A stretch of DNA of 64,000 nt from positions 184,499-248,498 of the forward strand of contig NZ_JABFAU010000013.1 of NCBI RefSeq assembly GCF_017168335.1, written 5' to 3'. A program made the translations under genes and the position numbers. Of the stretch, positions 9,369 through 17,299 are shown piece by piece. Numbering within the stretch: position 1 is the first letter of the stretch; each line of letters starts with the position of its first letter. Source of the DNA: Rhodococcus sp. KRD162. Lineage in GTDB: Bacteria; Actinomycetota; Actinomycetes; Mycobacteriales; Mycobacteriaceae. The notes below the pieces were generated by a model. It was not told where the DNA came from. It did not search any database and saw only the letters and a list, made by a program, of their open reading frames with translations.

Positions 9369-10159
9369 TTGCCTTCTCGAAGGTAGGCCAGCTGCGTTTT
9401 GACCGACATCCGCGCAGCAGGCCACATTTTCTTGTCCACGTCCGAATAGACGTGCCGCACGACCTGCATCGGTTTCGCGTTCTCGCCGATCTCGGCCAAC
9501 GCCGAACGGACCTGGTCCAAACGCTGCTGACGGTGGGCGCGATACCCTCGCGCCACCTCGGCGGCATCGGCAAGCTCCGGACCGTGCCCGGGGAGCACCG
9601 TCTTGCCTGCTCCCGCACCTTCCAACCGGTCCAGTGATCCCAGATAGTCCGCAAGCGAGCCGTCTTTCGGGTCGAGCACCGTGGTACCGCGGCCGAGAAC
9701 GGTGTCGCCCGTCAGGATCGCGTCGTCGAGGACGAAGCTGACCGAATCCGCCGTGTGACCGGGCGTGTGCAGCACCTCGATCCGCAGCCCCGCGGCCTCG
9801 ATCACCTCCCCGTCGATCAGCGCAGTGCCGGTGCCGTGCAGGAACTTCTCCCCGAAAGCCCGCACCGGAGCCGCTGTCTTTCGGTGGAACCGCCGCAGCC
9901 CGGCGGTGTGATCTGCGTGGCGATGGGTCACGAGCGTGAGAACAACCCTGCCCGACGCGGCGACGGCGTCGAGATGGCCCCGATCCTTCGGCCCCGGATC
10001 GACGACGATGCACTCCTCGGACCCCGGTGCCCGCAGAATCCACGTGTTCGTTCCGTCGAGGGTCATGTTGCCCGGATTGTCGGCGAGCAGAACCGACGCG
10101 GTAGGCGTCACTGTCCGGAGAAGTCCGTATGCGGGATGCTGAGGGTTCGAGACGGCCAT
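9365..10159 (-). CDS. MBL-fold metallo-hydrolase (LACTB2-like)
   Basis: Metallo-beta-lactamase-fold protein of 264 residues. The metal motif [10 protein letters not shown] and the later metal ligands in [18 protein letters not shown] and LPGHGPEL are complete. The C-terminal 60 residues form the small winged-helix tail seen in LACTB2-type nucleases/hydrolases. It could be a nuclease or a thioester hydrolase; the sequence does not decide. It is convergent with crp, the stop codons overlapping in CTAG, as in Rv3676-Rv3677c. Confidence 0.85.
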   Translation of the reverse strand: MAVSNPQHPAYGLLRTVTPTASVLLADNPGNMTLDGTNTWILRAPGSEECIVVDPGPKDRGHLDAVAASGRVVLTLVTHRHADHTAGLRRFHRKTAAPVRAFGEKFLHGTGTALIDGEVIEAAGLRIEVLHTPGHTADSVSFVLDDAILTGDTVLGRGTTVLDPKDGSLADYLGSLDRLEGAGAGKTVLPGHGPELADAAEVARGYRAHRQQRLDQVRSALAEIGENAKPMQVVRHVYSDVDKKMWPAARMSVKTQLAYLREGN

Positions 10160-10189
10160 GGAATTACTGTAGGACTACCGTTGACTCAC

Positions 10190-11050
10190 ATGAAGGTCGG
10201 ACTCGTCGGAGCGGGCCCCTGGGCTCGTAAGACTCACGCCCCCTCGCTCCTCGCCCATCCCGGCGTCGACTTCTCCGGCGTGTGGGCCCGACGACCCGAG
10301 GCCGCGGCCGACCTCGGTGCGCCGGTCTTCGAGTCGTTCGAGGCCCTGCTCGACGCCGTCGACGCGGTGGCGTTCGCAGTACCACCGGCAGTGCAGGCCG
10401 GTTATGCACTGCGCGCAGCGCAGGCAGGCAAACACGTGCTGCTGGACAAGCCCGTTGCCGCAACGGTGGCCGAGGCCGAGGAACTGGCCACGGCAGTCAC
10501 AGCGGCAGGCGTCCGCTCGATGGTGACGCTCACTCTCCGATTTGCCCCTGAGACAAGACAATTCCTCGATGCGGTCGCCGGACGTTCCTGGGCGGCGGGC
10601 TCGGGAACCTGGTTCTCCGGTGCCACCCTCGGCGGTGCGTACGCCCGCTCGCAGTGGCGTCATGACGACGGGGCGATCCTCGACATCGGGCCCCACGTGT
10701 TCGATCTACTCGACGCCGCGCTGGGAACCATTGCACGCGTTGCCTATTCGCACCGCGAGGTGGCGTCGGACAGTTGGACGGTTCTGCTCGAACACGAAGG
10801 CGGTGCCCGCAGCACCGTCCAGTTGTCGCTGCGGACGCCGATCATGCCCTCGCTGATGCGTATCGAACTGAGCGGCCCCGATGGCGTCGAGACCCTCACC
10901 GATCGATCCACCTCGTCGACCGACTGCTTCGCGGTCCTGCTGGACGAATTCCTCGAGTCCGTCGAGTCCGGTGTCGATCACGAATGCTCCGTTCATCGAG
11001 GAGTGCACCTGCAGGAGGTGATTGATCGAGCGAGGTCGTGGGCACCCTGA
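10190..11050 (+). CDS. Gfo/Idh/MocA-family NAD(P)-dependent oxidoreductase
   Basis: Cytoplasmic oxidoreductase of 286 residues. The N-terminal Rossmann fold begins MKVGLVGAGPWARKTHAPSL, and the family motif with the catalytic Lys is HVLLDKPVAATVAEAEELA. The C-terminal half is the alpha/beta substrate-binding domain (DIGPHVFDLLDAALG). Substrates in this family are sugars, inositols or related polyols; none can be assigned. ATG 10190 is chosen, but TTG 10181 in the same frame has a better spaced AGGA. The next gene starts 3 bases after the stop, so the two are probably co-transcribed. I do not recall a gene here in M. tuberculosis, so it looks like an insertion in the core order. Confidence 0.8.
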   Translation: MKVGLVGAGPWARKTHAPSLLAHPGVDFSGVWARRPEAAADLGAPVFESFEALLDAVDAVAFAVPPAVQAGYALRAAQAGKHVLLDKPVAATVAEAEELATAVTAAGVRSMVTLTLRFAPETRQFLDAVAGRSWAAGSGTWFSGATLGGAYARSQWRHDDGAILDIGPHVFDLLDAALGTIARVAYSHREVASDSWTVLLEHEGGARSTVQLSLRTPIMPSLMRIELSGPDGVETLTDRSTSSTDCFAVLLDEFLESVESGVDHECSVHRGVHLQEVIDRARSWAP

Positions 11051-11053
11051 AGT

Positions 11054-12451
11054 GTGACCAGGATGAACATCAAGGATGCGGAGTTCCATTTCGCCTCTGC
11101 CCCACATCGCTCGACGGACCAGTACACGATGATCGTGTTCGATTCCGGCGACGCGCAGCCACCGACCTTCGACGAGGTGACACGGCACGTCGAGCGGCGC
11201 GCCGAACATGTTCGGAGGCTGCGAATTCGCATCCGCGAGGTACCCGGTCAGCTGGATCTTCCACGATGGGTCCGTGATCGGCTCCCTGTTCGCGACCACC
11301 TGATCGATCACGATCTCTCCGACGGACGACACACGGCGTCGTCGTTCCTGGCGGAACTGTCGAGCAATGCGATCGACGCGACGGATCGAGCCTGGACGGT
11401 GCATGTCGGCCGGGGTCTGACCGCGGTCGACGGCGTGCAGGGAGCGGCCACCGTCGTCGTGGTTCAGATCAGTCACGCGCTCGCGGACGGCTCCGTCGGT
11501 ACCCGTATCGCTCGCGCCCTCTTCGGTCGAGACGAGATCACCGAGAACCTCGGGTTCACCGATGATCCCGAGACCTCCCGGGCGCATCCTCTGTACGACG
11601 CGGCGAAAGCTGCGGTACTGCTGCCGATCCGTTGGGTGCGATCCCAGTTCGCCATGGTGCGAACCCAGCGAAGATACGTGGCCGCGGTGCGAACCGGGGA
11701 ACTGGTGGCACCGCGTTCGGTCGGCTCCACGTCATCGAATGTCCATCCCGACGGGACGAGGGCCGTACACGTGCTGCAGTTTCCGAAAGCGCAGTTCCAG
11801 GGCGGGCAGCACACCGTGACGGTCACCGCCCTCACCGCAGTAGGAGCTGCGCTGTCGACGTTCTTCGCCGCCCACGGTGAGCCCGATCATGATGACATCC
11901 GGGCGCTGGTGCCCATTGCGCTCGCTCCGACGGTGCCGTGGCCGGCCATCAACCGCACCCTGCCGGCCGCGGTCTCACTGCACTCACAGCTCACCGGGGC
12001 GGCCGAGCGAGCGTCGGCCGTCGCGGCGGCGCTGTCGCTGCAACGCGATCACGTGACCGATCACCGGCACGTCGAGGCCACTCTCGCTGCCGAGAACTAT
12101 CCGGCCGCCCTACTGCACGGTTTCGGACGCCACGCGAGCAGCATCGTTCGCCGCACCGGTAGGCCGGATCGGGCAGTGACCCACACGGTCGTGACCAGCG
12201 TCGACCGAACCGGCTTGGACCTCGTGCTGGGGTCGGGCCGAGCTCGGTTGTGCGCGGGCGTCGCCGCGCTGGGTCCGGGATGCAGCCTCACCCACGCCGT
12301 CTACGGGTACGGCGAGGTCATCGCAGTGTGCGTGTCCGTGTGCCCGACGACCGTCCCGGACCACTCCGAATACGCGGACATCCTGCGCGCATCGATCGAC
12401 GAGACCTGCGCTGCCCTGCACGGGACGACGCCTACCGCAGCTCGACGATGA
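11054..12451 (+). CDS. WS/DGAT-family acyltransferase-like protein with altered active-site motif (copy 1)
   Basis: Protein of 465 residues with the layout of wax ester synthase/diacylglycerol acyltransferases: N-terminal chloramphenicol-acetyltransferase-like half, then a C-terminal half with VTHTVVTSVDRTGLDLVLGS. The family catalytic motif HHxxxDG reads SHALADG at 140-146. The second, catalytic His (141) and the DG are kept, but the first His is Ser. The GTG start gives MTRMNIKDAEFHF, aligning without gaps to MARLEMKDAVYHF of copy 2 (13138-14493). The 3' end overlaps the convergent ridA-like gene by 20 bases. It may acylate an alcohol or diacylglycerol, or be a divergent family member with another acceptor. 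Confidence 0.7.
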   Translation: MTRMNIKDAEFHFASAPHRSTDQYTMIVFDSGDAQPPTFDEVTRHVERRAEHVRRLRIRIREVPGQLDLPRWVRDRLPVRDHLIDHDLSDGRHTASSFLAELSSNAIDATDRAWTVHVGRGLTAVDGVQGAATVVVVQISHALADGSVGTRIARALFGRDEITENLGFTDDPETSRAHPLYDAAKAAVLLPIRWVRSQFAMVRTQRRYVAAVRTGELVAPRSVGSTSSNVHPDGTRAVHVLQFPKAQFQGGQHTVTVTALTAVGAALSTFFAAHGEPDHDDIRALVPIALAPTVPWPAINRTLPAAVSLHSQLTGAAERASAVAAALSLQRDHVTDHRHVEATLAAENYPAALLHGFGRHASSIVRRTGRPDRAVTHTVVTSVDRTGLDLVLGSGRARLCAGVAALGPGCSLTHAVYGYGEVIAVCVSVCPTTVPDHSEYADILRASIDETCAALHGTTPTAARR

Positions 12452-12890
12452 GCTCCACTTCCACCGAGGCACCGAGAGGTAGTTCGGCAACCCCGACGGC
12501 CGACCGCGCGTGCTTTCCTGCGTCGCCGAAGATCTCTCCGATGACGTTCGACGCTCCGTTGACCACTCCGGGCTGACCGGTGAAGCCGGAGGCCGATGCG
12601 ACGAAGCCGACGGCCTTGACCACGCGGGCGACCGAGTCGATGCCGACGAGGGCATGCACGGCGGCGAGTGCGTTCAATGCACAGACGCGCGCCGCTGCGG
12701 TGGCGTCCTCGGCCGAGACCTCGGAGCCGACCTTGCCGACGGAGGTCAGGTTGCCGTCGACGATCGGTAGCTGACCGGAGGTGTAGACCATCGAACCCAC
12801 CTGCACTGCCGGGACGTACGCCGCCAGCGGCGGGACCACCTCGGGCAGTTCGATGCCCAGCTCGACCAGGCGCTCACTCCAGTTCGTCAC
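12432..12890 (-). CDS. RidA-family protein (enamine/imine deaminase fold)
   Basis: Small YjgF/RidA-fold protein of 152 residues, expected as a trimer in the cytoplasm. The core reads VGSMVYTSGQLPIVDGNLTS, then AAARVCALNALAAVHALVG, and ends LPLGASVEVELIVELR. Canonical RidA proteins hydrolyse reactive enamines/imines using an Arg near a C-terminal RVEIEA-type strand. Here that strand lacks the Arg (SVEVELIV), so this belongs to a sister subfamily and the deaminase activity is doubtful. The DUF4177 gene lies 4 bases upstream, the same pair as Rv3678A-Rv3678c. Confidence 0.8.
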   Translation of the reverse strand: MTNWSERLVELGIELPEVVPPLAAYVPAVQVGSMVYTSGQLPIVDGNLTSVGKVGSEVSAEDATAAARVCALNALAAVHALVGIDSVARVVKAVGFVASASGFTGQPGVVNGASNVIGEIFGDAGKHARSAVGVAELPLGASVEVELIVELR

Positions 12891-12894
12891 GTGC

Positions 12895-13062
12895 TCAGGC
12901 CTTCGGACGCTTGAAGTACGCGACCAACGTGTCGCCGCCGTTGGGTCCTGCCATGATCGTCACGAGTTCCCAGCCCTCGGAGCCGTAGTTGTCGAGAATC
13001 TGCTTGGTGGCATGAATCAGCACCGGCGCGGTGAAGTACTCCCAGATGATCTTTTCGCTCAT
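12895..13062 (-). CDS. DUF4177-type small protein
   Basis: 55-residue protein starting at ATG 13062 (MSEKIIWEYFTAPVLIH). The composition and the ending WELVTIMAGPNGGDTLVAYF fit the small beta-rich DUF4177 family of unknown function. A longer open frame to 13395 is only the shadow of the divergent WS/DGAT gene. It is the first gene of a two-gene unit with the RidA-like gene, 4 bases apart. Its start lies 76 bases from the divergent start at 13138, so this short gap should hold both promoters. Confidence 0.8.
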   Translation of the reverse strand: MSEKIIWEYFTAPVLIHATKQILDNYGSEGWELVTIMAGPNGGDTLVAYFKRPKA

Positions 13063-13137
13063 GAGTTCAGAGCCTATCGTTCGCCGACGGCCCCGGTACG
13101 TCCGATCTGCTCGATCTCCTCGAACTAGGGTCGGGTG

Positions 13138-14493
13138 ATGGCCCGACTCGAGATGAAGGATGCCGTCTACCATTTCGGCCGCGATCACGGAGGTTCGAGC
13201 GATCAGTTCGCGCTGCTGGCGTTCGATTCCGTCGACGGCCCCGCGCCCACCTTCGCCGACGTCCGAGCACATGTGGAGGCTCGGGCCCCCGGTATCCCCG
13301 GGCTGAGGCTTCGTTTGAAGGAAACACTGTGGGGACTGGACTACCCGCGTTGGGTACGCGACGATTCTGCGCCTCGCGAGCACCTGGTCGATCATGATCT
13401 CGCCGGACAGAACTGGGACCGATTCGAGGAATTCGTCGGCGAGCTGCTACGCACGCGCCTGGACATGCGCGCACAATCCTGGCGGCTACACCTCGTTCGC
13501 GGCGTCCACGGTGTCCCGCGGGTCCAGGGTGCCGCCACCGTGATCATCCTGCAGGTGGGGCACGCGTTGACCGACGGCCTCGGAGTGACTCGACTGCTGC
13601 GAGCGCTCTTCGCGGCGCCCGAGGACCGCACGGTCGGCATCCCGCTGCCCGGCCACCCGGCGCAGGACACGAGGATCCGCACCTGGCTGAACACGGCACG
13701 TGCACTGCTCTGCGCCCCCGTCGACCTCGCAATTTCACGCTGGACAGCGAGCAGGGCGCTGCGCGCAGTGCTCGCGACCCCGCTCCCGAGTTCGCTTCCA
13801 GCCAGTTCGCTCAACTGCGCCGTCAGTTCGGCCAGGACGGTTCGGATCGTGCCGATGCCCGCCGAGCAGTGTCGTGCGGGCAGCTCGACGATCACCGTGT
13901 CGGCGTTGGCAGCGGTCGGAACCTGCCTGAGCAGATACCTGCGCGATGTGGACGGCCGAGAGGGCGATCTCGACGTTGCCGCCATGGTGCCGATTGCACT
14001 TCCGCCGCGTTTCGCGTGGGCAGCGGCGAACCGCGTGTTGATGGGCACGGTCGATCTCCATGCAGACATCGAGGACCCCCACGACAGGCGAAAGCAGATC
14101 GCCCGATCACTGGAGCAGGAACGGGTACGAGCGACCACCGAGCCGGTGCTGCGGCTTGCCCGAGCCGACGACCGAGTACCAGCACCGATCGTCAGATACG
14201 TCCAGGGTCGTCGGTTTCGCCATCGAATCCGAAACCCCGACCGCGTCGCAGGCCAGACAACGGTCGTCAGCGTGAACAGAGGCGCGGCCGATCTCCGATT
14301 GTGCGGTGCGAGAGCCCGATTCACCGCCGGGTTTCCGTTTCTCGAAGACGGGCGCGCCGTGACCCACGGCTTCTTCGGACTCGGTGAGACCGTCACCGTC
14401 TCCCTTGTCACCTGCCCCACGGCGCTGCCGTCGCTTCGAGCGCACACCGAGGATCTGGTGAACGAGCTTCGCGGACCATCGAACGTCGGTTAG
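13138..14493 (+). CDS. WS/DGAT-family acyltransferase-like protein with altered active-site motif (copy 2)
   Basis: Paralogue of the 11054-12451 product (451 residues) with the same opening (MARLEMKDAVYHFGRDHGG) and conserved blocks RWVRD, LVDHDL and QGAATVIILQVGHALTDGLG. The motif corresponding to HHxxxDG is GHALTDG at 141-147: the catalytic His142 is present and the preceding His is Gly. A GTG three bases upstream (13135) could also start. The two copies flank the ridA-DUF4177 pair, suggesting duplication of one gene around or into this locus. The function is probably related to lipid acylation, unproven. Confidence 0.7.
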   Translation: MARLEMKDAVYHFGRDHGGSSDQFALLAFDSVDGPAPTFADVRAHVEARAPGIPGLRLRLKETLWGLDYPRWVRDDSAPREHLVDHDLAGQNWDRFEEFVGELLRTRLDMRAQSWRLHLVRGVHGVPRVQGAATVIILQVGHALTDGLGVTRLLRALFAAPEDRTVGIPLPGHPAQDTRIRTWLNTARALLCAPVDLAISRWTASRALRAVLATPLPSSLPASSLNCAVSSARTVRIVPMPAEQCRAGSSTITVSALAAVGTCLSRYLRDVDGREGDLDVAAMVPIALPPRFAWAAANRVLMGTVDLHADIEDPHDRRKQIARSLEQERVRATTEPVLRLARADDRVPAPIVRYVQGRRFRHRIRNPDRVAGQTTVVSVNRGAADLRLCGARARFTAGFPFLEDGRAVTHGFFGLGETVTVSLVTCPTALPSLRAHTEDLVNELRGPSNVG

Positions 14494-14538
14494 CCATGTC
14501 CGCCGGACGTCCGGGGGATACCTCTATATGGTCGAGGC

Positions 14539-15546
14539 GTGGGAACAGCGAACGAAGAGGGATGGTCGGCGAGAGCCGATGCCGCGCGGCTGCATTTCGT
14601 GTCGGGCAAGGGCGGCACTGGAAAGTCGACGGTCGCCGCGGCGTTGGCGCTGGCGCTGGCAGCGGGCGGTCGACGGGTGCTACTGGTGGAGGTCGAGGGC
14701 AGGCAGGGCATCGCGCAACTGTTCGACGTACCGCAGTTGCCGCCGGTGGAGACTCGCGTCGCCGCAGCGGACGGCGGCGGCGAGGTCTACGCCCTGGCCA
14801 TCGACATCGAAACCGCGTTCCTCGAATACCTCGACATGTTCTACAACCTCGGTTTCGCGGGCCGCGCCATGCGCAAGATCGGTGCCATCGAATTCGCCAC
14901 CACCATCGCACCCGGCCTGCGCGACGTCCTGCTGACCGGCAAGATCAAAGAATGCGTGGTGCGGACCGACAAGAAGGGTGACCGCGCCTACGACGAGGTC
15001 GTCGTGGACTCACCGCCGACAGGTCGCATCGGAAACTTCCTCGATGTCACCAAGGCCATGGCGGATCTGGCCAAGGGCGGCCCAGTGCGGTCCCAGAGCG
15101 AGGGCGTGGTTCGGCTGCTGCACTCGAGCGACACCGTCGTGCACCTGGTGACGCTGCTCGAGGCTCTGCCGGTACAGGAAACCGCCGACGCGGTGCGTGA
15201 ACTCGCGGCAGCAGATCTTCGGCTGGGCACGGTCATCGTCAACCGCACCGAACCGACGTACCTGCCTGCCGAATCCCTCGAGGCCATCGCCGAGGGCGAG
15301 ATCGACGCCGCGGCAATCCACGACGGTCTCGCCAAGACCGGAATCACGCTCTCCGAGGACGATTTCGCGGGTCTGCTCACCGAATCGATCGAGCATGCGT
15401 CCACGCTGTCCGCTCAGGTGGAGAGCGCAACCACGCTCGACGAACTCGATGTCGCCCGCATGTCGCTACCGATGTTGGCCGACGGTGTCGATCTCGGTGG
15501 TTTGTACGAACTCGCCGCCACACTGGCAGAACAGGGTGTCCGATGA
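14539..15546 (+). CDS. Get3/ArsA-like P-loop ATPase, first of a pair (BagA/Rv3679-like)
   Basis: Deviant-Walker-A ATPase of 335 residues. The P-loop is [20 protein letters not shown], with the switch/Walker B region [17 protein letters not shown] and the guanine/adenine-contact [12 protein letters not shown]. It lacks the arsenite-binding cysteines of true ArsA. In mycobacteria the Rv3679-Rv3680 pair forms a Get3-like complex that supports tolerance to glycerol-linked and drug stress. The GTG start is at 14539. The gene overlaps the next by 4 bases (ATGA at 15543), indicating stoichiometric synthesis of two subunits. Confidence 0.85.
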   Translation: MGTANEEGWSARADAARLHFVSGKGGTGKSTVAAALALALAAGGRRVLLVEVEGRQGIAQLFDVPQLPPVETRVAAADGGGEVYALAIDIETAFLEYLDMFYNLGFAGRAMRKIGAIEFATTIAPGLRDVLLTGKIKECVVRTDKKGDRAYDEVVVDSPPTGRIGNFLDVTKAMADLAKGGPVRSQSEGVVRLLHSSDTVVHLVTLLEALPVQETADAVRELAAADLRLGTVIVNRTEPTYLPAESLEAIAEGEIDAAAIHDGLAKTGITLSEDDFAGLLTESIEHASTLSAQVESATTLDELDVARMSLPMLADGVDLGGLYELAATLAEQGVR

Positions 15547-16673
15547 CTCGACCAGGAGCTACCGACCTCGACGTCGACCGCATTCTGACCGACCCCGCCT
15601 CGCGGATCGTCGTCGTCTGCGGGGCAGGCGGGGTCGGCAAGACCACGACCGCCGCGGCGATGGCCTTGCGCGCAGCCGAACAGGGCAGGCGAGTGGTGGT
15701 GCTGACGATCGATCCGGCCCGCCGACTGGCTCAGGCACTCGGCCTCGGCGATCTCGACAACAGCCCGCAGCCGGTGAAGTTGCCTGCAGGTGCCAAGGGC
15801 GAACTGCACGCGATGATGTTGAACATGCGGCGCACGTTCGACGAGATGGTGATCGAACATTCGACGCCGGAGAAAGCGCAGCAGGTCCTCGCCAATCCGT
15901 TCTATCAGACTGTGGCGTCGTCCTTTTCGGGCACACAGGAGTACATGGCGATGGAGAAGCTGGGGCAGTTGTCCTTGGACGCCTCGTGGGATCTGATCGT
16001 GGTGGACACTCCGCCCTCGCGCAACGCACTCGATTTCCTCGACGCGCCGCAGCGACTCGGGTCGTTTCTCGACGGTCGTTTGATCCGGCTGCTCACCGCC
16101 CCCGGACGCGGCATCACCCGTGTGGTCACCAGCGCGATGAGCCTGGCGATGCGCGGCGTCTCCACGGTGATCGGTAGCCAAATGCTTTCTGACGCATCGG
16201 CTTTCGTTCAGTCACTGGATTCGATGTTCGGCGGCTTCCGCGAGCGTGCCACGCGTACGTACCAGTTGTTGCGCGAGGAGGGAACCAGCTTCCTCGTCGT
16301 CGCGGCTGCAGAACCCGATGCGTTGCGCGAGGCCGCGTTCTTCGTCGAGCGGCTGTCGGAGGAGCAGATGCCGTTGGCCGGCCTCGTGGTGAACCGGACG
16401 CACCCGACGCTGTCGTCGGTGCCGGCCGATCATGCCGCCACGGCCGCTGATCTGCTGGACCGGATCGAGGAGCCCGGCGCGGAACTGACCGCCGCCGTTC
16501 TTCGTATCCACGCTCAACGTGCCGTGACGGCAGCGCGCGAGGTTCGGTTGCTGCGACGCTTCACCGGTGCGCACCCCCGCGTGCCCATCGTCGGTGTTCC
16601 GTCGTTGCCGTTCGAGGTGTCCGACCTCGCCGCGCTTCGTGCCGTCGCCGATCAGCTGACCCGGCAGGGGTGA
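15543..16673 (+). CDS. Get3/ArsA-like P-loop ATPase, second of a pair (BagB/Rv3680-like)
   Basis: 376-residue partner ATPase. The P-loop [17 protein letters not shown] is followed by [17 protein letters not shown], the typical ArsA-family switch, and by [18 protein letters not shown] segment rich in Met and small residues ([20 protein letters not shown]) lies where Get3 proteins hold their hydrophobic client groove. It starts inside the stop codon of the preceding ATPase. Family knowledge suggests a heteromeric complex; clients such as tail-anchored proteins are an inference. The stop lies 26 bases from the convergent whiB4. Confidence 0.85.
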   Translation: MTRPGATDLDVDRILTDPASRIVVVCGAGGVGKTTTAAAMALRAAEQGRRVVVLTIDPARRLAQALGLGDLDNSPQPVKLPAGAKGELHAMMLNMRRTFDEMVIEHSTPEKAQQVLANPFYQTVASSFSGTQEYMAMEKLGQLSLDASWDLIVVDTPPSRNALDFLDAPQRLGSFLDGRLIRLLTAPGRGITRVVTSAMSLAMRGVSTVIGSQMLSDASAFVQSLDSMFGGFRERATRTYQLLREEGTSFLVVAAAEPDALREAAFFVERLSEEQMPLAGLVVNRTHPTLSSVPADHAATAADLLDRIEEPGAELTAAVLRIHAQRAVTAAREVRLLRRFTGAHPRVPIVGVPSLPFEVSDLAALRAVADQLTRQG

Positions 16674-16698
16674 GCTGCGATCGGCTTGCCGGTAGGGG

Positions 16699-17022
16699 TC
16701 AGATGGCGGCCTGTTGCTGACGCTGGGCCTCGAAGAACTCGGACCAGGAATCGACCTCGGGGTGCTGCTTGAGCAGGGCCCTGCGCTGCCGCTCGGTCAT
16801 GCCGCCCCACACGCCGAACTCGACTCGATTGTCGAGCGCATCCGCGCCGCACTGCATCAACACCGGGCAATGCCGACAGATGGTCGCAGCCTTGCGCTGC
16901 GCTGCACCGCGAACGAAGAGCTGGTCCGGGTCCGTGCCCTTGCAGCGGGCGTGGGACACCCAGGCGATGCGTGCCTCTGCTTCTTCTACATCGAGTCGCG
17001 TCGGCGCGGTTGTCGTATGCAT
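16699..17022 (-). CDS. whiB4: WhiB4-type iron-sulfur redox regulator
   Basis: Wbl protein of 107 residues beginning at ATG 17022 (MHTTTAPTRL), with AAAGGGG upstream. Four cysteines bind a [4Fe-4S] cluster: Cys27, Cys49, Cys52 and Cys58 in C-x21-C-x2-C-x5-C spacing. The beta-turn GVWGG at 70-74 precedes the basic DNA-contacting stretch TERQRRALLKQ. In mycobacteria WhiB4 senses oxygen and oxidants and condenses DNA or controls antioxidant genes. It is divergent from ponA2, the order of Rv3681c-Rv3682. The intergenic region to 17299 (277 bases) contains an AT-rich, partly palindromic element reported under findings. Confidence 0.93.
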   Translation of the reverse strand: MHTTTAPTRLDVEEAEARIAWVSHARCKGTDPDQLFVRGAAQRKAATICRHCPVLMQCGADALDNRVEFGVWGGMTERQRRALLKQHPEVDSWSEFFEAQRQQQAAI

Positions 17023-17299
17023 GCGGATACCCCTTTGCGTGTCGGACGTCCTAGGTGGACGACCCCGGAGGCTCGAAGCAGTTTGTACCTCGCTGGCGAA
17101 GCACAAATTCTAAGAGCTGCCCCACAATCATTATCAAGTGTTACGTGAATCACACCGTGTTCACAATTTAGGTAACGTGAGCCGTGAATGCAAGACGGTG
17201 AGGTCACATTTCTGGTACGGCCGTCCCGAGCAGGGCCGCAGTGCACAGAGCATCCAGGCCTGATGCCGATTCGAGCTGTACCCACGTACGCTGTGCCCT

